Positions 1 to 10,021 of a DNA stretch of 64,000 nucleotides are shown piece after piece (the stretch's first letter is position 1; the number at the start of each line of letters is the position of its first letter). The notes beneath the pieces are model-generated. The model was not told the DNA's origin. It saw nothing but the letters and a program-made list of their open reading frames with translations, and ran no database searches. Source of the DNA: Jaminaea rosea (lineage: Eukaryota; Basidiomycota; Exobasidiomycetes; Microstromatales); the NCBI RefSeq assembly GCF_003144245.1, contig NW_020289978.1:248001-312000 (forward strand), read 5' to 3'. The translations under genes and the position numbers were made by a program.

Positions 1-99
1 ACACGCACGACTCGACTCCACCGCCCACCGCCCAGTTCCAAATCTCGCAGCTGCTTCCTTCCTATCAACCTACCTATTTGTCACCGACGCACGCTCAGC

Positions 100-829
100 A
101 TGGCAGGCAACGGCTCCACCTCATTCATGGCTTCCTCCGACCCAGGCTTCGTGGTGCGCAGCGCAACAGTGGAGCGCATCACCAACGAGACCAAAATCCA
201 ATGCTCCCTCTCGCTGGATACGCACCCGAAGCTGGCCCCGCAAAGCATCAACGTCAAGACGGGAATCGGCTTCCTCGATCACATGCTTCACGCTTTGGCA
301 AAGCACGGCGGCATGTCTTTGACATTGGCATGCGACGGTGACTTGTGGATCGACGATCACCACACGGCCGAGGACTGTGCACTCGCCCTGGGCGAGGCCT
401 TCAAGTCTGCTTTGGGCCCTATCAAGGGGATCAAGCGATACGGGACCGGACACGCACCGCTGGATGAGGCTCTCTCGCGCGCTGTACTGGACATCTCATC
501 GAGGCCATACTGTGTGGCTGAGCTGGGCTTGAAGAGGGAAAAAATTGGAGACCTCAGCTGCGAGATGATCCCGCATGTGTTCCACAGCTTCGCCATGGCC
601 GCCGGAGTGACGCTGCACGTCGACTGTCTGAGGGGAGACAACGACCACCACAGGTGCGTCGCGTCGAGATTGTGGAGTGAGAAGATGGGCAAGCACGCTG
701 ACTATACTGCCTTTGCTTGCTTGCCCTTGCAGATCCGAGTCAGCATTCAAGGCCCTCGCCCTCGCCATCAAGGAGGCAGTATCCAAGACGGGCCTCGACG
801 ATGTGCCGAGTACAAAGGGCGTACTCTGA
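100..829 (+). CDS. HIS3: Imidazoleglycerol-phosphate dehydratase, 2 exons
   Basis: Catalyses the dehydration of imidazoleglycerol phosphate to imidazole-acetol phosphate in histidine biosynthesis. Exons are 100-653 and 733-829, split by a 79-base GT-AG intron. Splicing gives 216 residues, close to the usual fungal length of about 220. The two metal-binding signatures of the family are visible: DDHHTAED near residues 83-92 and DNDHHR near 181-186. The second exon supplies the conserved [15 protein letters not shown] helix that follows it. Without splicing the frame runs into unrelated sequence, so the intron is firm. The start is the first ATG of the frame, 100 bases from the left edge, so most of the promoter lies outside the window. 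The gene converges on the coiled-coil gene ending at 1072. Identity is near certain from family motifs. Confidence 0.96.
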
Positions 830-1071
830 GCCTCTCAGCCTTAACCGATCGTGCATTCTGTAATCTACTACCATTGCCCATCCTTGGCCTCTTCACTCGA
901 GACCCGTCTCGGTCTCGTTGCTGGTGCCAATGATCGATTCAAGATGTGTGGTATTGTGCACGCCGAGAGAAAGATGGACGATGGAAATAGATGGGGAAGG
1001 CGGACTCAGGGGCGCTTTGCGAGCAAGGGGAGAGTGTATTGTACAATGGGATGTGAGAAGAGGGATGTGGG

Positions 1072-4000
1072 TCATCGCGCAACACCAGCAAGCTTGGCTT
1101 CGAAGCCCTCGCGATCGCCCTCGCGATCGCTGCTGCTACTGGCTCCACCTGCTCTCCTCTTGCTCTTCGCGCTCTGATGTGCCTGAACCAGCGCCTGCTT
1201 CACCGCAACAGTCTGGCGCCAATGTTGTGCCATGCACTTCATCCTGCTCGCAGCCTTGACCACCAGAAGAGCCTTTCGAAGCTTCATCCTCGGCCCCTCC
1301 TTGGCCATACTCCTCTCAGGTTGCTCAATGCCACGCGACCGCCCAAGGTCAGCAAGGAAGCGCAACGTCTCCCTCTCTGACAGCTCGAGCCCACCGACCA
1401 TCTGAAGCAGGTACGTCTTTTGGAAGCAGAGGTCCTCGCGCAGGTCTGATTCGCGCATGTACTTGGCTTTGAGGTAGCGGATCTGCGTAAGAAGACCCTT
1501 ACACTCGGCGGCGTGCTTCGCTCGAAGGGCAGCCGTGTCTTGATGAGCAGTGGGGCCCATAGTAGCCGCCAAGCTTTCCCTCACTTCGAGGTCCTGTATC
1601 ATGCGTTGCGCTTGGTCCAGACGACGCTTGAGCGCAGCGATAGTCTCCTGCGCTTCGGCTGTGATGTTCGCCGCCTCGCTGTTCCTAGCGCCTGCTCCAG
1701 GTGCACTGCCAGCCCTCTCAGCTTGGCGACGCTGCTCATCCCTCTCCCTCCTGAGCCTCTCCAAGTCCATCCCAAACTTCTCGCTCTCCCCGCGCACGCG
1801 CCTCAGATCAGCCTCCAGCGCAGCGACGTCTTCTAGTATATCACGCCTCTCCTCGTGCAGCCTATCCCGATCACCCGCAACCTTGCGCAAGTCCTTGTCC
1901 TGGCGCCTGAGCTCAGTGTGCAACTGTTCCACCTGTCGCGTCTGAGCATCGAGCTGCTGCTGGTGCTCTTGCGCCGCCTGCCGTGTAGAGGCGAGCTCGG
2001 CTTGTACCAGGGCGTGACGCTCGGTCGCGCTACGAATCTGAGAGTGGAGAGTGATACGCGTTTCAAGGACGGCGGCCCGGTCTTCTCGCAGATGCTGCAG
2101 CTCCTTGGCCGCTTGACGTGCTTGAGACTCGAGCACGCGAAGTTGAATGGCCATCTCTCCATTGGTCTCATCACCTCCCACAGAGGACTTGTCAGCAACC
2201 TCCTGCTGCAGCTCAGCATAGTCCGACGCCTTGCGAGTGAGCTCGTTTTCGATGCTGCGTAGACGCTGTTCAGTGCGAGCAAGGTCGCGCTCAGCTGCTG
2301 TGCTGACTTCACCATAGGCCTTAGAGTCCCGGGCCAGCTCAGAGAGGCGACGACGCTCAGCGTGAAGCTCGTCGTCCAGGTCTGCAATGGCTTCGCGGGC
2401 GCGCGCAAGCTCGGCGTGCGCGGTTGAGTGGAGCTCCTTGCGGGTGGTCTTGCTCTTGCCTTTTGACAATGCGCCTCCTCCTGCCTTATTCACCTTGCTC
2501 TGCGCGTTCCGCAGCACCTTGTTTTCTTCCTCCATCTCTGCCAATCTGGCGGTGAGCTGCGGGATTTTCTCCACAAATTCAGCGAGTGCTTGGTCACGCT
2601 GCTGTGAGCGGGCCTTGCGGTCGAGATTCATTGTCGTCGCCGATGCAAAGGTAAAGTCTGCCGCATCCTCGTCGCGACGTGATACGCCCCGTCGGCGCAG
2701 CTCAGCCTCGAGCTCCTCAATCCTATCGAGCGCTTCGAACAGCTTGCGCGACAAGGTAAGGTGACTGACACCTTGTCGATCGATCTCGCTCAGCTTCTCG
2801 TCCAGCTGCGCGTTTGCGGCGGCAAGGAGCTCCTCAAGCTGCTTGATGTGTTCGACAACGCTGGTGTTCCCGAGAGAGGAGTCGTGATTGAGCCATGAGG
2901 CAGGGCTGAGCTGGCCTGGTGAACGAGGGGTGCGTATTGGCGTCTGCAAGGCGGCGAGGGCGCGATGCTTTGCTGGGGTTTGCAGCATGGACGATGTCTG
3001 AGACTGGTGGGCAGCCCCATCCTGCTTGCCTGCGGCAGCTGCGCCGGCGATGATGCTGAAGCTGGAGTGAGCCTGGACTTGCTGCTTGTACGACTCCAGT
3101 CGCGCCTCAAGGTCCACCTTTTGCTTCTTGAGCTGTTCGAGCTCCATTGCTTGAGCGCGCGTTTCACTCGCCTCAGCCTTAGCCTTGCTGAGCTGCTCGC
3201 GAACATCCGCAAGCTCCTTGGCCGTACTATCAGAGCCAGACAGCAGTCGATTCAGCTTCAGAATCTCGTTCTGCTTCTCGTCCACGGCAATGCGTTGTCG
3301 ATCCATCTCATCGCGAACCTCGTCTGCTTCCTCCGTCAGTTTGCGGATCTGCTCCTCGAGGTCTTTGCGCTCGTCTTCCATTGCTTGCAGGTCCATCTCA
3401 TGGCCCTTGAGAAGGTCTTCAAGCTCGGCCTTTTCCTCGGCGTGGATTGCGCGAGCATCGTCCAGTTCTTCGCGCAGACGTTGCGCTTCCTCGTCGTCTG
3501 CGTCGCCCTTCGATGCACGCTCAGCTCGTAAGCCCTGCGCAGCAATCTCTAGCTTCTCAACCTGTTGAGTCAAGCGGTCCACCTCGCCCTTGTAGTCCTC
3601 AGCCTCCTTGATAGCAGCGTCCCGCTCCTCCTCGAACCTTCCCGTCTCCTGCATAGCAAAGTTGGCTGCCTCCTCAACTTCGTCTTGCAGCCTGGCTCGA
3701 TGCTCTTCGCTGGCCTGGAGCTGCTCGTGAGCCTGCTGCAGCTCCTCGTCGCGCACTTGGATCTCCTCTTCACAGCGCTTGAGATCCGCCTCCAGGTCGT
3801 TGAGAAGGACGTCACGCTCAGAGAGGGCGGCACTGCCTTGTGTTTGGTCAGCCGACTCGTCGCCGTTGCCTGCGTTCCTTGTTGCCACTCGACGCTGCTT
3901 GAGCTGCTCCATCTCGCCGCGCAGATTCTCGTGCTCACTTTCGAGTGCGTCGAGCATGTCGTTCAGCTCCTCTTTGTGGCCTTCAAGCTCCTCAATCTTT

Positions 4001-5706
4001 TCCAGAGCTTCCTGCAAGGCTTGCTCTCGCTCCTCGTGATCAGCGGAGTCACCCGGCGCGGGGCTTGGTGGTAGGGGAATGTTGGCCGGCGAGCGTTGGT
4101 CGTCACTATTGTCTCCTACGCGCGACTGATTAGCAAGCTGGCGTTGCGCCTTCTCCTTCTCGCGCAGGGCAACATTGAGCTGCCGCCTGAGCGTCTCGAC
4201 TTCGCTCTGAGCAGAAGCTGCTGCGGCCTTGAGCTCGGCGTTCTCCTCGACGAGGCCGCCATTGAGCTTGTGCAGGTGGCGGGACAGCTTGTTTGGGTCG
4301 ATGCGATTCGTTGCTTGAGCCGCATTGTCGGCTTGTAGTCCGATACCTGGCAGGGAGGTATTCGCCCAGCCCTTTGCTGGCGTCATGAGGTCGTATGTCG
4401 AGGACTGCTCGGAGGCTTGCGAGGCTGCATCGCTCTGTACTCGGGCAGGCAGCGGTGTCCTGCCCGCTCCCAGCTTCATCGAGCGACCGAGACGATTCAT
4501 TCTTTTGTCCGTTGCAGGCGTTGGCTCGACTATGCTGCTCTCCTCGCTGGGGGCCAGGGGCACCCTCTGAGGTCTGACTCGCTGAGTACGTAGAGACTGC
4601 TGGACGCGCAGCTCTCGCACTGGGTCTTTGAAGGCGCTCAGGACGTACGATTGCATGCGATCCGCTGTGACGGCAGCGTTGGCTCGCGGTGTTGCGAGGC
4701 TCGTCGCGACTGGTCTTGTGGGCGTGGCTTGAGACTTGTCCTCTGTGAAGGCTCCTGAGGGTTCGTTTTCGCGCTGATGGCTTATTGGCGGTTGCATCCC
4801 CTCTGTCGGCTGTGCGCTCGTCTCTGCCTCTGACACTCGGGTGGTATCCTCGCGACTGGACTCTGCATCGTCGGCGGGTGCAGCGCTCGCTGTCACTGGC
4901 CTGTCTTGACGAATGGAGTCGATGGTCCCTACGCTTAGATCGTCTTGATTGGATAGAGGTCTGCTACCGTCTCTTGTCCTGCTATCTCTCCCGGAGCTCC
5001 AAGCCGAGCCGGTTCCCTCGTCATCGCGACTGCTCCTGGTGGCTGATTGTCTAGTGGCATCTCGCGCAGCCGATTCTGCTGCTCGCCGTGCCAGCGCCGC
5101 TGATCCTGCACCTTGACGACCGGTAGCGTTGCCCCCACTACCTCCCGCCTCGTTGCTTTTTTGCGAATAGAAGGTCGTCTGTGATCGATGGGTGCATCCA
5201 GTCTTCTGCGGCGTCGATGTGAGGGGCAGCGAGTCGCGAGGGCCTCCCTCACCGTTGCCACTGTCGCGACTTTCCCGGCCATGAAAGGAGCCCGACTCTG
5301 ACACAGAGCCGCCAAAGCGGGCGAATGGTCGCTGAGATTGCGCATTGCTATCCTGCGAGCGACCATGAGGCTGCTTCTGCTGGTTCTCTTGACTGACGTC
5401 GTTGCGGCTCTGTCGTCTTTGTTGTTGGCGGTCTAGGACTCCGGCTAGAGTCTGAGTGGTGCGAGTCCTTGCTGCAGTCGGTGTGTTGTTGAGCTCTGAG
5501 AGGTCAGGTAGTATGCGATGCGTTGATGGGTGGTAGGATGTGGTGCGCTCGCCATCCTGCGACCCTTCGTCTGTACGAAAGCTGAGCGACTCTGATCGTG
5601 CCCTACGACCGAAGCCTGGCGCAGAGAGGGACGACTCCTCCGCATCCTCAATCTCTGCTCTGATACGTCGCTCCAGATGTGATGGTGACTCGAACGAGCC
5701 GTTCAT
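1072..5706 (-). CDS. Large coiled-coil protein, Mto1/Pcp1-like gamma-tubulin complex receptor
   Basis: One uninterrupted frame of 1544 residues starting at an ATG at 5706. Residues 1-450 are Ser/Arg/Gln-rich and probably disordered. A short segment around residue 470 (LSRHLHKLNGGLVEENAEL) resembles the centrosomin N-terminal motif (Cnn_1N) that binds the gamma-tubulin complex. Residues about 480-1380 are heptad-rich Glu/Lys/Arg/Leu coiled coil. Near residues 1405-1440 a segment (LLTQIRYLKAKYMRESDLRE followed by a Leu/Phe-rich stretch) resembles the C-terminal targeting region of Mto1 and pericentrin-like proteins. By family knowledge such proteins recruit gamma-tubulin to spindle poles or other microtubule-organising centres. 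Whether this is the Mto1 or the Pcp1/Spc110 type cannot be decided by eye. It is divergent from histone H4, with 394 bases between the start codons. Confidence 0.8.
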   Translation of the reverse strand: MNGSFESPSHLERRIRAEIEDAEESSLSAPGFGRRARSESLSFRTDEGSQDGERTTSYHPSTHRILPDLSELNNTPTAARTRTTQTLAGVLDRQQQRRQSRNDVSQENQQKQPHGRSQDSNAQSQRPFARFGGSVSESGSFHGRESRDSGNGEGGPRDSLPLTSTPQKTGCTHRSQTTFYSQKSNEAGGSGGNATGRQGAGSAALARRAAESAARDATRQSATRSSRDDEGTGSAWSSGRDSRTRDGSRPLSNQDDLSVGTIDSIRQDRPVTASAAPADDAESSREDTTRVSEAETSAQPTEGMQPPISHQRENEPSGAFTEDKSQATPTRPVATSLATPRANAAVTADRMQSYVLSAFKDPVRELRVQQSLRTQRVRPQRVPLAPSEESSIVEPTPATDKRMNRLGRSMKLGAGRTPLPARVQSDAASQASEQSSTYDLMTPAKGWANTSLPGIGLQADNAAQATNRIDPNKLSRHLHKLNGGLVEENAELKAAAASAQSEVETLRRQLNVALREKEKAQRQLANQSRVGDNSDDQRSPANIPLPPSPAPGDSADHEEREQALQEALEKIEELEGHKEELNDMLDALESEHENLRGEMEQLKQRRVATRNAGNGDESADQTQGSAALSERDVLLNDLEADLKRCEEEIQVRDEELQQAHEQLQASEEHRARLQDEVEEAANFAMQETGRFEEERDAAIKEAEDYKGEVDRLTQQVEKLEIAAQGLRAERASKGDADDEEAQRLREELDDARAIHAEEKAELEDLLKGHEMDLQAMEDERKDLEEQIRKLTEEADEVRDEMDRQRIAVDEKQNEILKLNRLLSGSDSTAKELADVREQLSKAKAEASETRAQAMELEQLKKQKVDLEARLESYKQQVQAHSSFSIIAGAAAAGKQDGAAHQSQTSSMLQTPAKHRALAALQTPIRTPRSPGQLSPASWLNHDSSLGNTSVVEHIKQLEELLAAANAQLDEKLSEIDRQGVSHLTLSRKLFEALDRIEELEAELRRRGVSRRDEDAADFTFASATTMNLDRKARSQQRDQALAEFVEKIPQLTARLAEMEEENKVLRNAQSKVNKAGGGALSKGKSKTTRKELHSTAHAELARAREAIADLDDELHAERRRLSELARDSKAYGEVSTAAERDLARTEQRLRSIENELTRKASDYAELQQEVADKSSVGGDETNGEMAIQLRVLESQARQAAKELQHLREDRAAVLETRITLHSQIRSATERHALVQAELASTRQAAQEHQQQLDAQTRQVEQLHTELRRQDKDLRKVAGDRDRLHEERRDILEDVAALEADLRRVRGESEKFGMDLERLRRERDEQRRQAERAGSAPGAGARNSEAANITAEAQETIAALKRRLDQAQRMIQDLEVRESLAATMGPTAHQDTAALRAKHAAECKGLLTQIRYLKAKYMRESDLREDLCFQKTYLLQMVGGLELSERETLRFLADLGRSRGIEQPERSMAKEGPRMKLRKALLVVKAASRMKCMAQHWRQTVAVKQALVQAHQSAKSKRRAGGASSSSDREGDREGFEAKLAGVAR

Positions 5707-6100
5707 GGCGGGCGCTGAGCGGCGAGCGGTGAGCGGTGGATTGAATGAGGATCGAGAGTTCCAAGGGCGTCACGCAGCTTTCCTCGACTCGACTCGCAAC
5801 CCTGCGCCGCTCTCAGTCCGAGTGTTGTTCTCCCGCCAAGCTCCCTCGACGCGGCCCGCGACTAGTCTCGAGAGCAGGTGATGGCTGCACGGCAATTGCC
5901 ACGTGGGACTGGGCCTGCTTGATGCATCGACGGATGGATGCACGGCTGCTGCTCGAGATGGCCGCCGCCCCGACCGCGTCGCACCTTGCTTTCGTACCAC
6001 CACCAAGTAATCTCCATCGTCGACCGTCGTCTTCACACACAGTCGACTGTCCCACACGCATCTCCAACAATAACACCCACCCAACAACTCACAAGCAAAT
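5707..6100. promoter_or_regulatory. Divergent promoter between the MTOC coiled-coil gene and histone H4
   Basis: A 394-base intergenic region between two start codons facing outward, so it should hold both promoters. No clear TATA box is seen. A perfect 12-base palindrome (acagtcgactgt, 6039-6050) lies about 50 bases before the H4 start. Its role is unknown. Confidence 0.5.
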
Positions 6101-6642
6101 ATGACTGGACGTAAGTACGCCACACGCATACAGCTGATGGAACACGACGTCATCATCGTGTGCTCAGCATCTGGACATCCTTATCTGACCCATGCCCCTG
6201 CCCCTTGTCTTCGCTCGCACCCACACTTCTACAGGAGGAAAAGGAGGCAAGGGACTCGGCAAGGGTGGCGCTAAGCGTCACCGCAAGATCTTGCGAGACA
6301 ACATCCAGGGTATCACCAAGCCCGCCATTCGTCGTCTTGCTCGTCGTGGAGGTGTCAAGCGTGAGTAGCCGTCAGAGGCGATTGTGGTGGCGAAGATGCG
6401 ACTCAGCACGACGCGCAGCAACAGATTACTGACCCATATCATCCGTCCTCCCTCGCTCATGCGCAGGTATCTCCGGGCTCATCTATGACGAGACTCGTGG
6501 AGTCCTCAAGCTCTTCCTCGAGTCGGTCATCCGCGACTCTGTCACCTACACTGAGCACGCTAAGCGCAAGACGGTCACGTCCCTCGACGTTGTCTACGCT
6601 CTCAAGCGTCAGGGTCGCACCCTCTATGGTTTCGGCGCCTAA
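6101..6642 (+). CDS. Histone H4, 3 exons
   Basis: Core nucleosome histone. Exons are 6101-6110, 6235-6360 and 6467-6642, joined by GT-AG introns of 124 and 106 bases. The spliced product is 103 residues including Met, exactly the H4 length. It contains the [17 protein letters not shown] tail, the [16 protein letters not shown] segment and the [12 protein letters not shown]-terminus. The first exon is only 10 bases: it codes three residues plus one base of the Arg codon. Introns in H4 are known in filamentous fungi and basidiomycetes. No H3 gene is next to it; the neighbours are the MTOC coiled-coil gene upstream and MAK5 convergent downstream. Confidence 0.98.
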
Positions 6643-7047
6643 TGGCGTGCGTGGCTCCAAGTCGCAAGGTGGAAGGGCAAAGTCACCCTCTCATCGCGCG
6701 CAAGCCCGTCTTCGAGACCAAGACCTTTTACCGCTTCCCGTTTTCTCAGATCCGCCACCAGATAGCTCGACTCTCTTGTATCATCACTCTCGATGAGGTT
6801 CAATGGCGCAGACATGCGAGAGAAGCCATTGCCAATTCCTTGGCATCACCCTCGAGCGTTGTTGTCCTCTAGTCCGTCTCCTCTCTGCTCATGAAATCGA
6901 TTCGATCATCCATCCATCTCATTGCCTGCGGCCGATGGTGGCCAGCCGGTGCTCAGGCGGGTGTGTCATTGATTCGTGTGCATTGCTGCAAGGATATGAG
7001 AGGAGGTCTGCCGCTCACTCGCAACCGTAAAAGGCTCAGCTCAGCAC
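6643..7047. other. Convergent intergenic region, H4 to MAK5
   Basis: 405 bases between two convergent stop codons. It should contain both 3' untranslated regions. I see no gene, strong repeat or RNA-like fold. Confidence 0.5.
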
Positions 7048-9738
7048 TCAGGCTGACTCGCTCTTTCTTCCCTTCTTCTTGCCCAGCCCTGCCTCCAGAT
7101 CCTGCTCCGCCGTACTCCTGCCCAGCCCAACGAACGTAGCATGGCCAGTCCCCTCAACGAGGTCCCTCAGCATAGATGACGCACCATCCGCCCCAGATCC
7201 AACGCCTGCGGCTCCCCCTGTCAGGAACTTACGACGCACACCACGTACCACGACGTCCTGGCTCAACTCATCCGCAAGCTCCGCCTCCAATCGTCGTGTA
7301 GTCGCTGCGTCCTCTTTGCTCTTCCCCTTGCCCTTCTTACCACCTCCGCCTCCGACCTTGCGAGCTTGCGGGGCATCAGGGTCGATATCGTCGTCGTCGT
7401 CGAGGGCGATCTCGGCCTCTTCTGCCATCTTCTTCATCCAGTCATCCTCAGCCTTCTCCTTCCTGGAGCGATGGCGCGCTTCATCCAGCTCCTTTGCGAG
7501 GCGAATGCGGGTTTTGAGGCGACCGAGCACCGAATGAAGGATGGGCAGGTCCTTCAGCTCCTCTTTGAGTGATCCGGCAGGGGTGGGCGCGAGCTGTTTA
7601 CGGAGACTCATCCAGCGAGACTTTTCTGATGGGGCTAGAAGGACCAGCGACAGGCCTGATTGGCCAGCGCGAGCCGTACGACCTGATCGATGAATGTAGG
7701 AGTCGGCCGATCTGGGAAGGTGGAAGTGCACCACGTGAGATACGAGCGGGACGTCCAGACCTCGGGCGGCCACGTCTGTTGCCAGCAGCACTGATGTCTT
7801 GCTCGCGCCGGGAGAGATGGTCTTTTTGAACCCATCCAAGGAGCGTAAGCGTGAGCGCTGGTCCATCTCGCCGTGGAGCGGGAATGATTGCACGTTGAGA
7901 TTTGTCAGAAGCGGTTGGAGTCGACGGACCGAATCGATCGAGTTGAGGAAGACGAGGTAACTGCCCGAGTAACGGAGGAGCAGGTAGTAGAGGTAGAGGT
8001 CCTGCGAGCGCAGCATGACGAGTCAGCGACGTTCTCTCTTGTTCCCAACGCGGATACGCTGCGCGCTCACCTTCTCATTATCAAGGCAGTCAATCTTGCC
8101 CTCTTTCAAGCTCTCACTAGTCTTGGCTTCGACTGTCAGATCCACCAACTCAGGCCCTCTCTGATCCCTGAATCCCACCTGCTCCACCAACTTGACCATC
8201 AAGGCATCCTTTCCACCCTTCTTGCTCTGCTTAACCATTCTAGCCACCTTTGCCCTGCTCTTCGCCAGGTTCACCTGCAGCGTCGCGTCCAATGTTGCAG
8301 AGAAGAGAAGAGTCTGCCTCTCGTCATTGTCTGGATCGAGAAGCTCAAGTAAGCTGGAAAGTTCTTGGAACTTGCCTGTCTCAAGAAGACGGTCCGCCTC
8401 GTCGAGTACGAGCGTGCCAGCGTCTCGTATACGGGTGGGAAGATAGTCGTCTGACTTGCAGAGCTCCCAGAGTCGGCCGACTGTGCCGATGACTATTTCG
8501 GCATCGTGCGACCCTTCCTCCCCTTCCTCGTCAGCAGCACCGTCCTCGTCATTACGCCTGTTCTTCCTCCCTCGCAGCAGACGCCACTGTCTCTCCTCGC
8601 TCATCCCACCCACAATAGGCGCGATGCGAACCCACTTCTTGCCGCCTTCGCCGACTGAAGCATCCACCAGCTTTTGAAAGACCTCGTACACTTGAAGGGC
8701 GAGCTCACGAGTAGGGAGGATGATGAGTGCATGCAGAGGGCGGGAGGCGGAGTCGTAGAAGGAAGATCGTGAAGCTAGGACACGCTGTAGGATGGGAAGG
8801 GCGTATGCGAGCGTCTTTCCCGAACCGGTTTGAGCAAGAGCGATGAGGTCGCGAGGTCGTTCCTCCTCCGAAGTTGGCGCCGAGAGTGGCAACAGTGAAA
8901 GGGGCAGCGTTTTTGCCTGCACGGAGGTGGGCTTGGTGAAGCCTAGCCCCAATACAGCACGTTTGAGGGCTGGATGAAGAATGCTCAGAACGGGCTTCGG
9001 CCACGAAGAGAGCTTCCGGTCCTCGAAGCGAATGGAGGAGAGGGTGGACGAAGGGGAGCCATCTTGTGCGGAGTCGAGGTTTGAGGTGAATGAGGCGAAG
9101 AGGCCGGAGGGGATCGCAAGAGAGTCGGCGTCGTCGTGGTCGCTCTTGGCGGCTGCGCTTGGTTTTGCCGCCTTTGCGGCCTGAGTAGCCTTCTTTTCGG
9201 CTTCTTTCTCGTTATCTTTCGACGATGTTGAAGCCTCTGCCTCGTCGAGCTTCCTCTTCTTGCCCTTGGAGGCGGTCGAGGTGGATTGGCTGGCCTCAAA
9301 GGACACATCGACGGGCACAGTAGCTGCGGTTGCCTTTGCCTTCTTCTGCTTGCGATCCGCCTTTGCTGGCAGTCGGGCCTTGACCTCCTCTTGGCTGTCC
9401 TGCTCATTGTCCCCGTCCAACTGGTAGAACTCGACCCTCTTGGCCCCGCTCTCTGTCTCCTGGTACTTGACTCCCACGCCCTTGACCTCTTGCAAACCCA
9501 TGAAATCCCCTCCAGCTTCATCAAGATTGGCAAATGGGTCCCACTCGTCACCTTGCTCCTCTTCCTCCACGCCATCAGCAGCGGGTGCAGCGGCTCCTCT
9601 CCTCGACCCCATCGAGCCAGAGGCAAGCGCCATAGCCGGAATCTCCACAGGCTTCCATTTCAGGTCACGAAGAGACACGGCCTGCGCCTCGCGTTGCGCT
9701 CTTTTTGCCGCCTTCTTGTCGTGACGGATGGGCGGCAT
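7048..9738 (-). CDS. MAK5: DEAD-box ATP-dependent RNA helicase Mak5 (DDX24 type), 2 exons
   Basis: Nucleolar helicase of the Mak5/DDX24 family, known to act in 60S ribosomal subunit assembly. Exons are 9738-8071 and 8001-7048, split by a 69-base GT-AG intron (8002-8070) in phase 0, giving 873 residues. Visible helicase motifs in order: a Q-motif-like segment (GFTKPTSVQAKTLP), motif I AQTGSGKT near residue 301, Ia PTRELA, II DEAD near 443, III SAT near 479, then in exon 2 V ATDVAARGLD near 626 and VI HRSGRTARAG near 658. The N-terminal 270 residues are charged and low-complexity, with the WKPVEIP segment typical of the family near the start. The frame extends upstream of 9738 but without an ATG, so 9738 is the start. 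A GKKGKGKSKE patch and a lysine-rich end fit nucleolar localisation. Divergent from the haem lyase gene. Confidence 0.93.
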
Positions 9739-9853
9739 CACTGGCTTGATTGAATGCTGTTGGTGATGGTGAGGAGCCCTTGGAGCCAAGGCGGACTGAG
9801 CGAGCAGCCTCGGGCAAGAAGGCCAAATTTCAGCCCGTCGGAACGGCCGGCGA

Positions 9854-9880
9854 GGGCGGACAGGGCGGGCAGGGCGGACA
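9854..9880. repeat. Three tandem 9-base GC-box-like repeats
   Basis: GGGCGGACA, GGGCGGGCA, GGGCGGACA in direct tandem within the 283-base divergent promoter between MAK5 and the cytochrome c haem lyase gene. The GGGCGG core resembles a GC-box, but no binding factor can be assigned from sequence. Confidence 0.6.
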
Positions 9881-10021
9881 GAGCATCCGAGCCACTCGAT
9901 GACAAAAGGTTGAGTTGAGTGTGGCTTTCGAGATTTCACTGACAGAGCGAGCCGGAACAGCTTCGTAGCTTTCTCGCCATCCGATCCTCACCTACATCGC
10001 AGTCTCAACCAATCGCCCACC

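Noticed and set aside
1108-1131. 12-base tandem duplication (ccctcgcgatcg twice)
   Set aside because: It lies inside the coiled-coil gene, encoding a repeated charged Asp-Arg-Glu-Gly unit near the C-terminus. Simple slippage in a low-complexity tail.
3565-4074. Leu-rich plus-strand frame resembling a membrane protein
   Set aside because: It is the antisense of the coiled-coil gene. Reverse-complemented Glu/Gln/Lys codons read as Leu/Phe, a known artefact.
7048-9939. Two separate helicase-fragment genes
   Set aside because: The break between 8002 and 8070 has consensus GT-AG ends, and joining them in phase 0 restores one continuous Mak5 helicase core. It is an intron, not a gene boundary or a disruption.
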